Shown here: positions 1-7,576 of the stretch, piece by piece
How positions within the stretch are numbered: the first letter of the stretch is position 1
How the letters are laid out: each line of letters opens with the position of its first letter
Assembly (NCBI GenBank): GCA_934444735.1
Contig: CAKSDE010000004.1
Location: 128,591 to 192,590, forward strand
From: an uncultured Clostridia bacterium
Lineage (GTDB): Bacteria; Bacillota; Clostridia; UBA1381
Reading direction: 5' to 3'
Length of the DNA stretch: 64,000 nt
Translations under genes and position numbers: made by a program
The notes under the pieces: model-generated
Databases searched by the model: none
The model's input: only the letters and a program-made list of their open reading frames with translations
Told to the model about the DNA's origin: nothing

Positions 1-1469
1 ACTCCACCGATCTTTTCGGGCTGTTCCAGTCTGTATTCTATCGCCTCACCGTTTTTAACGGATTTGCCGCAAGATGTATTTTCGTATATTTTATTCACGC
101 GGTCAACTCCGTCGCAAAGCGCGGAATCCGCACCGATAAGCGCAGCATTTTTGCAAGCTGCGGAAATCCTTCTTGTAAAATGCGGCAGAAAGCAATCGTT
201 ATTCATAAGTGTGTTTTGCAGCTCACCCAAACGGTTTTTGTAAACACCGTTCGGAGTTTCGCCGCATTTTACCGCGATTGCCGCGGCTGTTCCGACCGCC
301 TGCCCCAAAAGCGCGCAGGTCGCCATAACGCGTATACTGCTCATTGCAAGGTGCGTCATACTGATATTTCTGCCGGCAAAAAACAGGTTTTCGACATTCT
401 CGGAATAAAGTGCTCTGTACGGCAGACAGTACGGCGCGGGTGTTTTGATGTCTGTGTTCGGGTTACCGCGGTGGTAGTATCCGCTGGGGAAATGATCGTC
501 TATCGGCCAGCCGCCGTACGCAACGGTATCTTCAAATATGCGGTTATCCGATATGTCGCGCTGTGTGACCATGTATTCGCCGCACATTCTCCTTGATTCT
601 CTTTTGCCCGGCAAAAATCCCAAAAATTCCAGCTCCCAGTTTTTTGAGCGCTCATCGTTTTTCTTTATGTAATCCCATGCACCGATTGCAAGAGGAATAA
701 GCTCCTCCTTGATTTCTTCGGTATCATCTATCGTGTTTCTGTCACCGCCAAGCTCTAAATACCAGAAATTCTCCATAGTGGAATATATATTCATTGCGCG
801 GTTTTTAACATCGTCATCGCTTAAGCGCACACTCCAGTCGGGTGCGGTGAAGTCAACCGGATTTGTCGTTTCTCTTCCTTGGATAAGACAGCTCATGCCC
901 ATTGTCATGCGGTCGCTTTTTTCAACGTGAGTTTCTTCGCCGAACTCTTCTTTATCCTCTCTGCCCCAACGGCAATGCGCACCGGCAAGAGGTGCTAAGA
1001 TACTGTCGCCCGAGCAGTCGGCATAGAATTTCGCATTGATTTCAAAGAATTTCTGTGTTGTCAGCTGATATGCCTTTATGCTCTTGATTTTTGTATCTCT
1101 GCCGTCCGAAAAGTCGCCCGTTTGGGTTTCTGCGTCCATACAGGTGCAGTTTAAGAGCATTTTTATTTTCTTTTCACGCTTTACAAAATCGTATAAAACG
1201 GTGTCCCAGATGTAGAAGTTCTTTGTCGGGTTGCGGTAGAGATTTTCAAGCATAATTTCTTCTATTATACCGGTCTCGCGCATATTTTCGCCCTGTGCGC
1301 CGCACACCCACATTCTTATCTCGGACGAGGCATTTCCGCCCAAAACGGGGCGTTCATGTACGAGTATAACGTCTATCCCTTCGCGCGCGGCGGCGATTGC
1401 CGTACATATCCCTGCCATTCCTCCGCCGATAACGCAGAGATCGGCGCTTATTTTTTCGGTTTTTAACAT
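1..1469 (-). CDS. FAD-dependent oxidoreductase, 3' end outside window
   Basis: An open frame of 489 codons runs from ATG at 1469 off the left edge, so the C-terminus is missing. A ribosome-binding site (AAGGGTGA) lies about 8 nt upstream. The N-terminus carries the dinucleotide-binding turn GGGMAG (residues 15-20) after a hydrophobic strand. Further on are SSEIRMW and, near residue 400, FFAGRNISMTHLA, both typical of the FAD_oxidored family (PF12831) often found in carbohydrate-degradation loci. No signal peptide is seen, so it is probably cytoplasmic. The substrate is unknown. It is transcribed away from the PocR/AraC regulator at 1618, which probably controls it. Family call firm, reaction unknown. 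Confidence 0.82.
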   Translation of the reverse strand, partial: MLKTEKISADLCVIGGGMAGICTAIAAAREGIDVILVHERPVLGGNASSEIRMWVCGAQGENMRETGIIEEIMLENLYRNPTKNFYIWDTVLYDFVKREKKIKMLLNCTCMDAETQTGDFSDGRDTKIKSIKAYQLTTQKFFEINAKFYADCSGDSILAPLAGAHCRWGREDKEEFGEETHVEKSDRMTMGMSCLIQGRETTNPVDFTAPDWSVRLSDDDVKNRAMNIYSTMENFWYLELGGDRNTIDDTEEIKEELIPLAIGAWDYIKKNDERSKNWELEFLGFLPGKRESRRMCGEYMVTQRDISDNRIFEDTVAYGGWPIDDHFPSGYYHRGNPNTDIKTPAPYCLPYRALYSENVENLFFAGRNISMTHLAMSSIRVMATCALLGQAVGTAAAIAVKCGETPNGVYKNRLGELQNTLMNNDCFLPHFTRRISAACKNAALIGADSALCDGVDRVNKIYENTSCGKSVKNGEAIEYRLEQPEKIGG

Positions 1470-1512
1470 TTTTATTTCACCCTTTTTCTTGATTTTTTTT
1501 TCTTATTGTGAT

Positions 1513-1536
1513 ATTATAGATACGTAAATTATCTAT
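1513..1536 (-). promoter_or_regulatory. Candidate activator-dependent promoter and operator
   Basis: On the minus strand TATAAT (1513-1518) precedes the oxidoreductase gene, but the -35 position 17 bp away is only AT-rich, as expected for a promoter needing an activator. A 7-bp inverted repeat with 7-bp spacer (ATAGATA at 1516-1522, TATCTAT at 1530-1536) overlaps it and could be the binding site of the divergent AraC-type regulator. This is inference from position and symmetry only. Confidence 0.4.
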
Positions 1537-1617
1537 ATATAATATTATCTCAACTTTTGATGAATTTCTTGCAGTATTGTGCATGAAAATATAAAAAAAG
1601 TGCAAAAGGCGGCTGTG

Positions 1618-2442
1618 ATGATAAATAGGCTTATATCGGGAACGATTGATTATATAAAACACTTAAAAAAAGAATACGGGTTAAATGTTTCGCTGCATTT
1701 TAATGATGAGTTCAAGGGTGTTTTTCTTGCCTTTGCGAGTCTGTCCGAGTTTAACAGCCATTTTAATCCGTACTGTATGTGTATAAAAAGCGATAGGGCG
1801 CTTTTTGAAAAATGCCTGAGGTGTCAGGAAAAGACACTTGAAAAATGTGGGCGCACCGATTGCTTTGTCGGTGTATGCCATGCCGATGTTACGGAATTGG
1901 TTTACAGCGTGCGGTGCGGGAATAATGCAGTCGGATTTTTGTCGGTCAGCGGATACCGGGCGGAGCATGAGCGTTTTAAAAAAAGTGATTTTTTGAAAAA
2001 TATTTATGATACGCATATGAAAAGAGAAGCTCCGCCAAAGGACTTGTGCGATGTTTTGATTTTTCCGCTCTCGGTGATGCTCTCCGAGATATGCTCCTTG
2101 TGGTCAGATTCGGGGAAGGTGAGGGAAAATGAGAACACAGCGATTTTGGCATATATTTCCGAGCATCATACGCATCTTACGCTTTCCGAGCTTTCGGAGG
2201 CTTTCCACCGGAGCAGGTCCTCGATAAGCCATTCTTTTAAAAAGCAGAATGATATGACACTTAAAAGCTACTGCAACAGGCTTAAGGTGAATGATGCGAA
2301 AATTATGCTCGAATATTCCGATCTGCCCGTTACCGATATTGCATATGCGGTCGGGTTTGAAAACCTGAGCTATTTTATAAATGTGTTTAAAAAGCAGGAG
2401 AAGTGTACACCGCTTGAATACAGAAAAAACGTTAAAAGATAG
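1618..2442 (+). CDS. AraC-family regulator with PocR sensory domain
   Basis: The protein is 274 aa when started at ATG 1618, which has AAAAGG 8 nt upstream; an in-frame GTG at 1579 lacks a ribosome-binding site. Residues about 5-160 form a PocR domain with the characteristic cysteine cluster (MCIKSD, CLRCQEK, GRTDCF, VGVCHADV). Residues about 175-270 are two AraC helix-turn-helix motifs ending in the signature VTDIAYAVGFENLSYF. PocR domains bind small ligands such as diols or sugars; the ligand here is unknown. Divergent placement suggests it activates the oxidoreductase gene at 1-1469. Confidence 0.85.
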   Translation: MINRLISGTIDYIKHLKKEYGLNVSLHFNDEFKGVFLAFASLSEFNSHFNPYCMCIKSDRALFEKCLRCQEKTLEKCGRTDCFVGVCHADVTELVYSVRCGNNAVGFLSVSGYRAEHERFKKSDFLKNIYDTHMKREAPPKDLCDVLIFPLSVMLSEICSLWSDSGKVRENENTAILAYISEHHTHLTLSELSEAFHRSRSSISHSFKKQNDMTLKSYCNRLKVNDAKIMLEYSDLPVTDIAYAVGFENLSYFINVFKKQEKCTPLEYRKNVKR

Positions 2443-2478
2443 AGGATAAAAAATCTTGAATTTTGTCGAAAAATAACC

Positions 2479-2507
2479 TTGTAAAGAGTGTTGTTTTGTG
2501 CTATAAT
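2479..2507 (+). promoter_or_regulatory. Sigma-A promoter of comEC-holA
   Basis: TTGTAA (2479-2484), 17-bp spacer and TATAAT (2502-2507) lie 34 bp before the comEC start codon. Confidence 0.75.
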
Positions 2508-2540
2508 TCCACTGTAAAGTTCATTGGAGTGTGAGTTGCA

Positions 2541-4868
2541 GTGTTGGCATATGTGGGGATGTATGCAATATGCTACACAGCCGGTGTTTATTTGTACGAT
2601 TATATTTCAGGGTACGGAGCGTACTTATGCGTCATATTGTGGGCGGCATTTTTGACCGCATCGGGAGCTATGGCGCTTAAAATGCACAAAATATACTTTA
2701 TAATCGGTGCGGTCCTTTTCGGAATCGGTATGCTCGGCTGTTATATTGCGAATGATCCCAGGTATAACGAATTATATATTTTAGATGATAAATTTATAAC
2801 TGTCGATGGCTATGTTACCGATATTCCCGATAAATTCGGGAAAACTTATTCATATAAGGTGCGGCTCATTTCGGCAGAATATAAAGACAAAGAATACAGT
2901 ACGGACGAGATTATAAGAGTGACCTCGGAGGAAAAATTTAAATTCGGAGATGTTATTCATGTGAGGGGATTTTTGAAAGAATTTTCCGACAGGAACAACA
3001 GCACCGATTTTAACACAAAACGCTACTATCAGAGCCGCGGCGTATTTTATAAAATGTACGCTTATGATGTGGGAAAGTCAGAAAAAGCTCCGAAATATTA
3101 TCCTGTCAATTATTATGTAAACCGATTCAGATCGGGAATTGCGGATAATATCGATAAGGTGTTTAGCGGAGACGATTCGGCGGTTTTAAAGGCGGTAGGG
3201 CTGGGGAATAAGCGTCAGTTTTCCGATAGTCTTAAAAAGACGCTTCTTTATATCGGCATGACGAAGTTCATGTATTCCTCGTACCTGCACATTTTTCTGA
3301 TAAATGCGTTTATACTTTTGGTATTTTCGCGCTTTAAAAAGGGCAGAAGAGAGCTTATACTTGTGGCGGCGCTGCTGTTGTATGCCGCGTGGAACGTGTC
3401 GTTTGTGGTGAATGTCAAAAATGCGGTTGCTGTCGGGGTTTCGGTTATGATGATCAGAAAGCTCGGCTTTACGCACTATAATGATATTGTCGGTATTGCG
3501 GTTTTGTCGGTGTGCATTTTAAATCCGCTTTATTGCTTTGATGTCGGCATGGTTATATCGGTGTCGTTCGGGCTGGTTTATCACTATATCGGAGAAATGG
3601 CGGACGGCTTTTTGTATGTTATCCCGTTTAGGGGTTTAAGAAAAGCGATAAAGTTTTATCTTGTGAGTACATTCGGACTTCTGCCGATTATCGCATATTA
3701 CTTTGATGGCATAAATATCTATACAAATATGCTTGCACCGCTCTATTCGCTGATTGTCGGTGAGCTTTTGATATTGCTTGTCCTGATGAATCTGTTTTTG
3801 CGGATATTCGGAGTGCCGCTTTTTACAAAAGCAGTAATTTCACCGCTTATATGGTATTTTACAGGCTTGCCGCGGATAATAGAAAAGCTTCCATTCTCAA
3901 AAATATGGATAAAGTCGCCGTCGGTTTTGGAAATTGCCGCATTTTATCTGTTGGTTTACATAATCTATCAGATATACATCAAGAACATAAAAAAGACGTA
4001 TAATATTGCGGCGGCGGCCGTATGCGTCGGCTTGTGGGGCGCGATTTTTTCAAATGCGGTAAACGCATACGGGAGCACGGATATAAGATTTGTCAATGTC
4101 GGGCAGGGCGACGGTGCGGTAATAAGCGTTTCTGGCGGTGAAACGGTCATAGTTGACGGCGGAGGAAGATCGGAATTTGAAACCTATGATGCGGGTGAAA
4201 ATATATTTCTGCCGTATCTTACCAAGAAGGGTTATACAAAAATCGATAAGGCGGTTGTTACGCATTATCACAGCGATCATGTGCTGGGAGTTATTGCTGC
4301 GGCAAAGACCTTGAAAATCGGTGAGCTTGTTATGCCGGACTGTGAGCCGGAGAATGAATACAGAAAAGAGCTTGAAAAGCTTGCCGCCGAAAAGAATATA
4401 AAGATACATTACGCAAAAGCCGGCGATACTGTTGACTGCGGCAGCGGATTGATGTTAAGAGTTTTGCTGCCGGGAGAAGATGAACTTAAAAGCAGCAATG
4501 AAAATGAGCAGTCGGTTGTAATGCGTGTGGATTTTAAAGGATTTAAGTGCCTTTTTACGGGTGATATAGGAAAAGCAGAGGAATTGAAGATTATGGAAAC
4601 GGCAGGCGACTGCGATGTGGTAAAGATGGCTCATCACGGTTCGGCAAAATCAAGCTGTGCGGAATTTACCGAGGCTGTTTCGGCGGAATATGCGATTGCG
4701 TCGGTCGGGGAAAATAATACCTACGGATTCCCGACAAAAGAGGCGGTGGAAAATTACCGAAAAGCAGGAACAAAGGTGCTGCGTACCGATATAAACGGCG
4801 ATATTACGGTACATATAGATAAAAACGGGAAATATAATATTTATAAAAGTCTGGCGGATAAGGACTAA
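2541..4868 (+). CDS. comEC: ComEC/Rec2 family DNA-internalisation channel
   Basis: The 775-aa integral membrane protein has the three-part ComEC layout: two N-terminal membrane helices and a soluble DUF4131 region (residues about 1-175), the multi-helix competence domain (about 210-500), and a C-terminal metallo-beta-lactamase-like domain (about 520-765) with the metal motif THYHSDHVLG and later GDIG and AHHGS. ComEC forms the channel that brings one DNA strand into the cytoplasm. The GTG start at 2541 follows GGAG by about 11 nt. It is followed 20 bp later by holA, a pairing widely conserved in Bacillota. No other late competence gene is visible here, so functional transformation is not proven. 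Confidence 0.93.
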   Translation: MLAYVGMYAICYTAGVYLYDYISGYGAYLCVILWAAFLTASGAMALKMHKIYFIIGAVLFGIGMLGCYIANDPRYNELYILDDKFITVDGYVTDIPDKFGKTYSYKVRLISAEYKDKEYSTDEIIRVTSEEKFKFGDVIHVRGFLKEFSDRNNSTDFNTKRYYQSRGVFYKMYAYDVGKSEKAPKYYPVNYYVNRFRSGIADNIDKVFSGDDSAVLKAVGLGNKRQFSDSLKKTLLYIGMTKFMYSSYLHIFLINAFILLVFSRFKKGRRELILVAALLLYAAWNVSFVVNVKNAVAVGVSVMMIRKLGFTHYNDIVGIAVLSVCILNPLYCFDVGMVISVSFGLVYHYIGEMADGFLYVIPFRGLRKAIKFYLVSTFGLLPIIAYYFDGINIYTNMLAPLYSLIVGELLILLVLMNLFLRIFGVPLFTKAVISPLIWYFTGLPRIIEKLPFSKIWIKSPSVLEIAAFYLLVYIIYQIYIKNIKKTYNIAAAAVCVGLWGAIFSNAVNAYGSTDIRFVNVGQGDGAVISVSGGETVIVDGGGRSEFETYDAGENIFLPYLTKKGYTKIDKAVVTHYHSDHVLGVIAAAKTLKIGELVMPDCEPENEYRKELEKLAAEKNIKIHYAKAGDTVDCGSGLMLRVLLPGEDELKSSNENEQSVVMRVDFKGFKCLFTGDIGKAEELKIMETAGDCDVVKMAHHGSAKSSCAEFTEAVSAEYAIASVGENNTYGFPTKEAVENYRKAGTKVLRTDINGDITVHIDKNGKYNIYKSLADKD

Positions 4869-4888
4869 AGGAGAATGAGGGGCGGAAA

Positions 4889-5896
4889 ATGGCGGATACG
4901 GAATTTATGAAACTCAAAAATCAGCTAAAAGAGGGCAAATTGGGAACTTTGTACCTTTTTTTCGGCGATGAAAATTATATAAAGGAAGTATATCTTGAAA
5001 AGATTAAGGCAGCTGTCGATGACGGCGGATTCCCCGATTTTAACCATATAACGATAGATGAAAAGGATTTAACCTACGATGCGGCAGATGACGCATTGGA
5101 AAGCTTTCCGATGTTTGTCGAGCATAAGCTTGTAATAATCAAAAACAGCGGCATATTTTCAAAGCCGAAAGAGGAAAGCAAGAAGTTTTGGGAAAAGCGC
5201 CTGAAGGAAATCCCCAATTATGTCACGCTTGTCTTTGATGAGGAGGCTATAGATAAGCGCAGCACGCTCTATAAGCTTACTGCAAAAACGGGCTTGTGCG
5301 TTGAATTTGCGTATTTGAAAGATGTGGATATTGCGTCATGGATTGAGCGCGAGGCGAGACACGCAGGCAAAAAAATATCGAAAAACAGTGCCGCGTATAT
5401 GGCGAGCGTGTGCGACAACGGTCTTTCGTATGTAAAAAACGAACTGGATAAGCTGATAGATTACTGTGATGAGGAAATTACCGTCTCGGATATTGACCGC
5501 GTTGTCGCAAAATCGCTTGATACGAAAGTGTTTGAGCTGACAGACGCTATAATGGTAAAAGATGCGGCAAAAGCGGTTGCGCTGATGTATGATTTTAAGA
5601 CGGTTAAGGAATCGGCTTTTAAGATACTTTACAGTATTTCGGGAACGTTTGATAAGCTTTTGCGCACAAAACTCATGTCGGCAGAGGGTGCATCATTTTC
5701 CGAGATTGCCGAAAAAGCAGGGATAAAACCGTTTTTGGTAAAGAAATATGTTAATAACGGTAAGAATTTCTCTCAAGGATATCTGATTGATAGGATAATG
5801 CGTGTTGCCGAAATAGATCTGAGTATAAAAGAGGGCGAAATCGACGAATGGACGGCTCTTGAACAGTATATAATCGAATCGGTGGAAAAAGTTTAA
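4889..5896 (+). CDS. holA: DNA polymerase III subunit delta
   Basis: The 335-aa protein matches HolA: an N-terminal AAA+-like fold beginning LYLFFGDENYI (residues about 20-30), a middle region around residues 140-210 with SYVKNELDKL, and a C-terminal helical collar domain. HolA opens the beta sliding clamp in the clamp-loader complex. The ATG at 4889 is preceded by GAGGGGCGG. It is co-transcribed with comEC (20-bp gap). The last codons lie inside the first copy of a 27-bp direct repeat that reappears at 6240; rpsT, the usual next gene, is absent here. Confidence 0.93.
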   Translation: MADTEFMKLKNQLKEGKLGTLYLFFGDENYIKEVYLEKIKAAVDDGGFPDFNHITIDEKDLTYDAADDALESFPMFVEHKLVIIKNSGIFSKPKEESKKFWEKRLKEIPNYVTLVFDEEAIDKRSTLYKLTAKTGLCVEFAYLKDVDIASWIEREARHAGKKISKNSAAYMASVCDNGLSYVKNELDKLIDYCDEEITVSDIDRVVAKSLDTKVFELTDAIMVKDAAKAVALMYDFKTVKESAFKILYSISGTFDKLLRTKLMSAEGASFSEIAEKAGIKPFLVKKYVNNGKNFSQGYLIDRIMRVAEIDLSIKEGEIDEWTALEQYIIESVEKV

Positions 5897-5910
5897 AAAA
5901 TTTTGATTTG
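5884..5910 (+). repeat. 27-bp direct repeat, left copy
   Basis: An exact 27-bp sequence beginning GGAAAAAGTTTAAAAAATTT spans the holA stop codon and is repeated at 6240-6266. The two copies frame the toxin-like cassette; each is followed about 5-10 bp later by a TTGACA -35 box. Confidence 0.85.
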
Positions 5911-5919
5911 TGTGAGCCG

Positions 5920-5949
5920 TTGACATAATATGGCATAATATGTTATAAT
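5920..5949 (+). promoter_or_regulatory. Promoter of the small hydrophobic peptide
   Basis: TTGACA (5920-5925), 18-bp spacer and TATAAT (5944-5949) would start transcription near 5956, giving a leader of about 55 nt before the peptide start codon. Confidence 0.75.
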
Positions 5950-5966
5950 ACACCGTGTAATCGGAC

Positions 5967-6005
5967 GGGATAGGAGGTTACTCCCTCTTAAAATTTAAGG
6001 AGGGA
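5967..6005 (+). promoter_or_regulatory. Leader structure hiding the ribosome-binding site
   Basis: CCCTC-TTAAA (5983 onward) pairs with TTTAA-GGAGGG (to 6004) as a roughly 10-bp stem with one bulged G, burying the AAGGAGGG ribosome-binding site (5997-6004). Just upstream GGGATAGG (5967-5974) is complementary to CCTATCC (6078-6084) behind the stop codon and to CTATCCC (6155-6161), so the 5' and 3' ends of the mRNA could pair. Both traits are typical of type I toxin mRNAs. Pairings were read by eye, not computed. Confidence 0.65.
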
Positions 6006-6165
6006 TTTACATTGGCAGAAGTTATTATTGCAATGTACATAATACTGTTGACCATTGTTATTATAAAAAGAAAATAACCTATCCTAAATAGGAGAGGCTA
6101 CCTTCAACAAACAAAACTAATACATGAGGGATAGCCTACTGTGCAAAGGAAAAACTATCCCCTCT
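5982..6165 (-). ncRNA. Predicted antisense RNA (antitoxin) to the small peptide mRNA
   Basis: From a perfect-consensus minus-strand promoter, transcription should begin near 6165 and run leftwards across the 3' region, the coding region and perhaps the ribosome-binding site of the 21-aa peptide. The RNA would begin with a stem-loop formed by GAGGGGATAG and CTATCCCTC (mirror of 6126-6134 and 6155-6164). No frame of note lies on this strand. The 3' end is not visible as a clear terminator, so the left limit given here is a guess. Confidence 0.5.
6012..6077 (+). CDS. 21-aa hydrophobic peptide, putative type I toxin
   Basis: A TTG start 7 nt behind a very strong site (AAGGAGGG) opens a 21-codon frame, MAEVIIAMYIILLTIVIIKRK in outline: one membrane-spanning stretch with a basic tail (KRK). 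This size and make-up resemble small membrane toxins of the TxpA/BsrG/Fst and 'holin-like toxin' type, although no specific family member is recognised. It sits alone between holA and tRNA-Pro with its own promoter, a structured leader that covers the ribosome-binding site, and a consensus promoter on the opposite strand. It is too short for ordinary gene finders. Toxic activity is inference. Confidence 0.65.
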   Translation: MAEVIIAMYIILLTIVIIKRK

Positions 6166-6171
6166 GATTGC

Positions 6172-6200
6172 ATTATATCATCTATAGTTTGTTTTGTCAA
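6172..6200 (-). promoter_or_regulatory. Consensus antisense promoter
   Basis: On the minus strand TTGACA (6195-6200) and TATAAT (6172-6177) are separated by exactly 17 bp, one of the best promoters in the window, and it points into the small peptide gene. Confidence 0.8.
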
Positions 6201-6239
6201 CAAAAATTTAATACGGCAGAACTAAAAAAATTGATTTGC

Positions 6240-6266
6240 GGAAAAAGTTTAAAAAATTTTGATTTG
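6240..6266 (+). repeat. 27-bp direct repeat, right copy
   Basis: Exact duplicate of 5884-5910. It lies just before the tRNA-Pro promoter and marks the right border of the toxin-like cassette. Confidence 0.85.
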
Positions 6267-6270
6267 GCTA

Positions 6271-6300
6271 TTGACAAAACAAATAAACTTGTGGTATAAT
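6271..6300 (+). promoter_or_regulatory. Promoter of tRNA-Pro
   Basis: TTGACA (6271-6276), 18-bp spacer, TATAAT (6295-6300), ending 23 bp before the tRNA. Confidence 0.75.
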
Positions 6301-6323
6301 AAATGATGTTCTGCAAGGAATAA

Positions 6324-6400
<77 letters not shown>

Positions 6401-6410
6401 TAATCTAAGA

Positions 6411-6450
6411 CCGCATAAATGCTCGAAACTATAGTGTTTATGCGGTTTTT
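6411..6450 (+). terminator. Terminator behind tRNA-Pro
   Basis: CCGCATAAA (6411-6419) pairs with TTTATGCGG (6437-6445), followed by TTTTT. Confidence 0.85.
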
Positions 6451-6506
6451 CATTACTTTACATACTGCCTGACACTGCCACAAAATGCCTTAGAGTGTCA
6501 ATATGA

Positions 6507-6530
6507 GGTTGTCAAAAAGGTTGTCAAAAT
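6507..6530 (+). repeat. Short tandem repeat of GGTTGTCAAAAA downstream of tRNA
   Basis: Two 12-bp units (6507-6518, 6519-6530) plus a nearby TGTCAA at about 6496 and an inverted TGACAC/GTGTCA pair just before. Clusters like this resemble integrase arm-site repeats next to tRNA genes, but no integrase is present. Confidence 0.4.
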
Positions 6531-6552
6531 CGGAGTGAATATGATACAAAAA

Positions 6553-6590
6553 ACAAGAGAGTGTACAATTTAAGTACACTCTCTTGTTTT
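6553..6590. terminator. Perfect 14-bp hairpin, possibly bidirectional terminator
   Basis: ACAAGAGAGTGTAC (6553-6566) pairs with GTACACTCTCTTGT (6574-6587) around a 7-nt loop, with T-runs after it on both strands (longer on the minus strand). It separates the tRNA region from the padR operon. Confidence 0.75.
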
Positions 6591-6602
6591 GCCTTCCCAA
6601 AA

Positions 6603-6636
6603 AAGTATTGACAAAATTGATACTTCGTGATATGAT
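6603..6636 (+). promoter_or_regulatory. padR promoter with overlapping inverted repeat
   Basis: TTGACA (6608-6613), 17-bp spacer, TATGAT (6631-6636). The inverted repeat AAGTAT (6603-6608) / ATACTT (6620-6625) straddles the -35 box and is a likely autoregulatory PadR operator. Confidence 0.7.
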
Positions 6637-6660
6637 GTATTATGTGAAAGGAGGTATGGT

Positions 6661-6981
6661 ATGGATATTCAATTGAAAAGAGGACTTTTAGATGTCTGCG
6701 TTTTGGCAGCTATCAAGAGTGAGGATTCATACGGGTATAAGATTATAAAGGACATGAAGCCGTATATTGAGCTTTCCGAATCGACCTTATATACCATTTT
6801 AAAACGCTTGGAAACAGCCGGTATGCTTACCGTTCACACTGTTGAGCACGGCGGCAGACTTCGGAAATATTATCACATCACAGATGAAGGAATGAGACGT
6901 ATTGAGGAGTTCAAGGTTGAGTGGAAAGAAATTTTAGCAATTTATAAATTTGTAACCAAGGGGGATTATGATGATGAGTAA
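6661..6981 (+). CDS. PadR-family transcriptional regulator
   Basis: This 106-aa protein is a single winged-helix PadR domain: LKRGLLDVCVLAAIKSEDSYGY at the N-terminus (recognisable PadR start), then ESTLYTILKRLETAGMLTV as the recognition helix region and a wing around HGGRLRKYYHITDEG. Its ribosome-binding site is GGAGG 8 nt upstream. The stop codon overlaps the next gene, a DUF1700 membrane protein, and a DUF4097 gene follows. PadR-DUF1700-DUF4097 trios are common in Bacillota and are linked to envelope stress; the inducing signal here is unknown. Confidence 0.92.
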   Translation: MDIQLKRGLLDVCVLAAIKSEDSYGYKIIKDMKPYIELSESTLYTILKRLETAGMLTVHTVEHGGRLRKYYHITDEGMRRIEEFKVEWKEILAIYKFVTKGDYDDE

Positions 6982-7576
6982 ACAAGAGTTTCTTGCGCAG
7001 CTGCGTAAAGGATTGTCCGGCTTGCCGAAAGACGATATCGAGGAATGTTTGACGTTTTACGGTGAAATGCTTGATGACAGAATGGAAGAGGGGCTTTCGG
7101 AAGAAGAGGCGGTTTTTGCAGTAGGATCTGTTGATGAAATCGTTGCGCAGACGGTAGCAGATATCCCTCTTGCCAAAATCGCCAAAGAAAGGATCAAACC
7201 CGATCGACGGCTTAAAGTGTATGAGATTGTACTTTTGGTGCTTGGATCTCCGATATGGCTTTCTCTTGTAATTGCCGCAATTGCTGTAATTCTTGCGCTT
7301 TATGTTTCGCTGTGGGCGGTAATCGTTTCGTTATGGACAGTTTTCGGCTCATTTGCGGCTTGTGCTGTTGTCGGAGTGCCTGCCGGTATTATTTTTGCAG
7401 CGCACGGCAGCGGCGCGGCAGGGGTTGCCGTATTTGCAGTCGGAATTATTTGCATGGGACTTTCCGTTTTTATGTTTTACGGATGCAAGATCGTAACGAA
7501 ATTTATTTTAATACTTACGAAAAAAATTGCAATCGGTATTAAGAATTGCTTTATCAAAAAGGAGGAAGTGCGATGA
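6968..7576 (+). CDS. DUF1700 family membrane protein
   Basis: The 202-aa protein starts with a soluble HAAS/DUF1700 region (residues about 3-65: SKQEFLAQLRKGLSGLPK followed by FYGEMLDDRMEEG and the acidic EEAV stretch) and continues with three or four hydrophobic helices (about 85-190) ending in a basic cytoplasmic tail. Start may be any of three ATGs from 6968; AGGGGG lies just upstream. It overlaps padR by 14 bp and the DUF4097 gene by 4 bp, so the three are translationally coupled. Function unknown; partners suggest membrane-stress sensing. Confidence 0.88.
   Translation: MMMSKQEFLAQLRKGLSGLPKDDIEECLTFYGEMLDDRMEEGLSEEEAVFAVGSVDEIVAQTVADIPLAKIAKERIKPDRRLKVYEIVLLVLGSPIWLSLVIAAIAVILALYVSLWAVIVSLWTVFGSFAACAVVGVPAGIIFAAHGSGAAGVAVFAVGIICMGLSVFMFYGCKIVTKFILILTKKIAIGIKNCFIKKEEVR

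Noticed and set aside
6421..6660. Prophage or integrative element next to tRNA-Pro
   Set aside because: Only short repeats are seen; there is no integrase or other mobile gene within reach.
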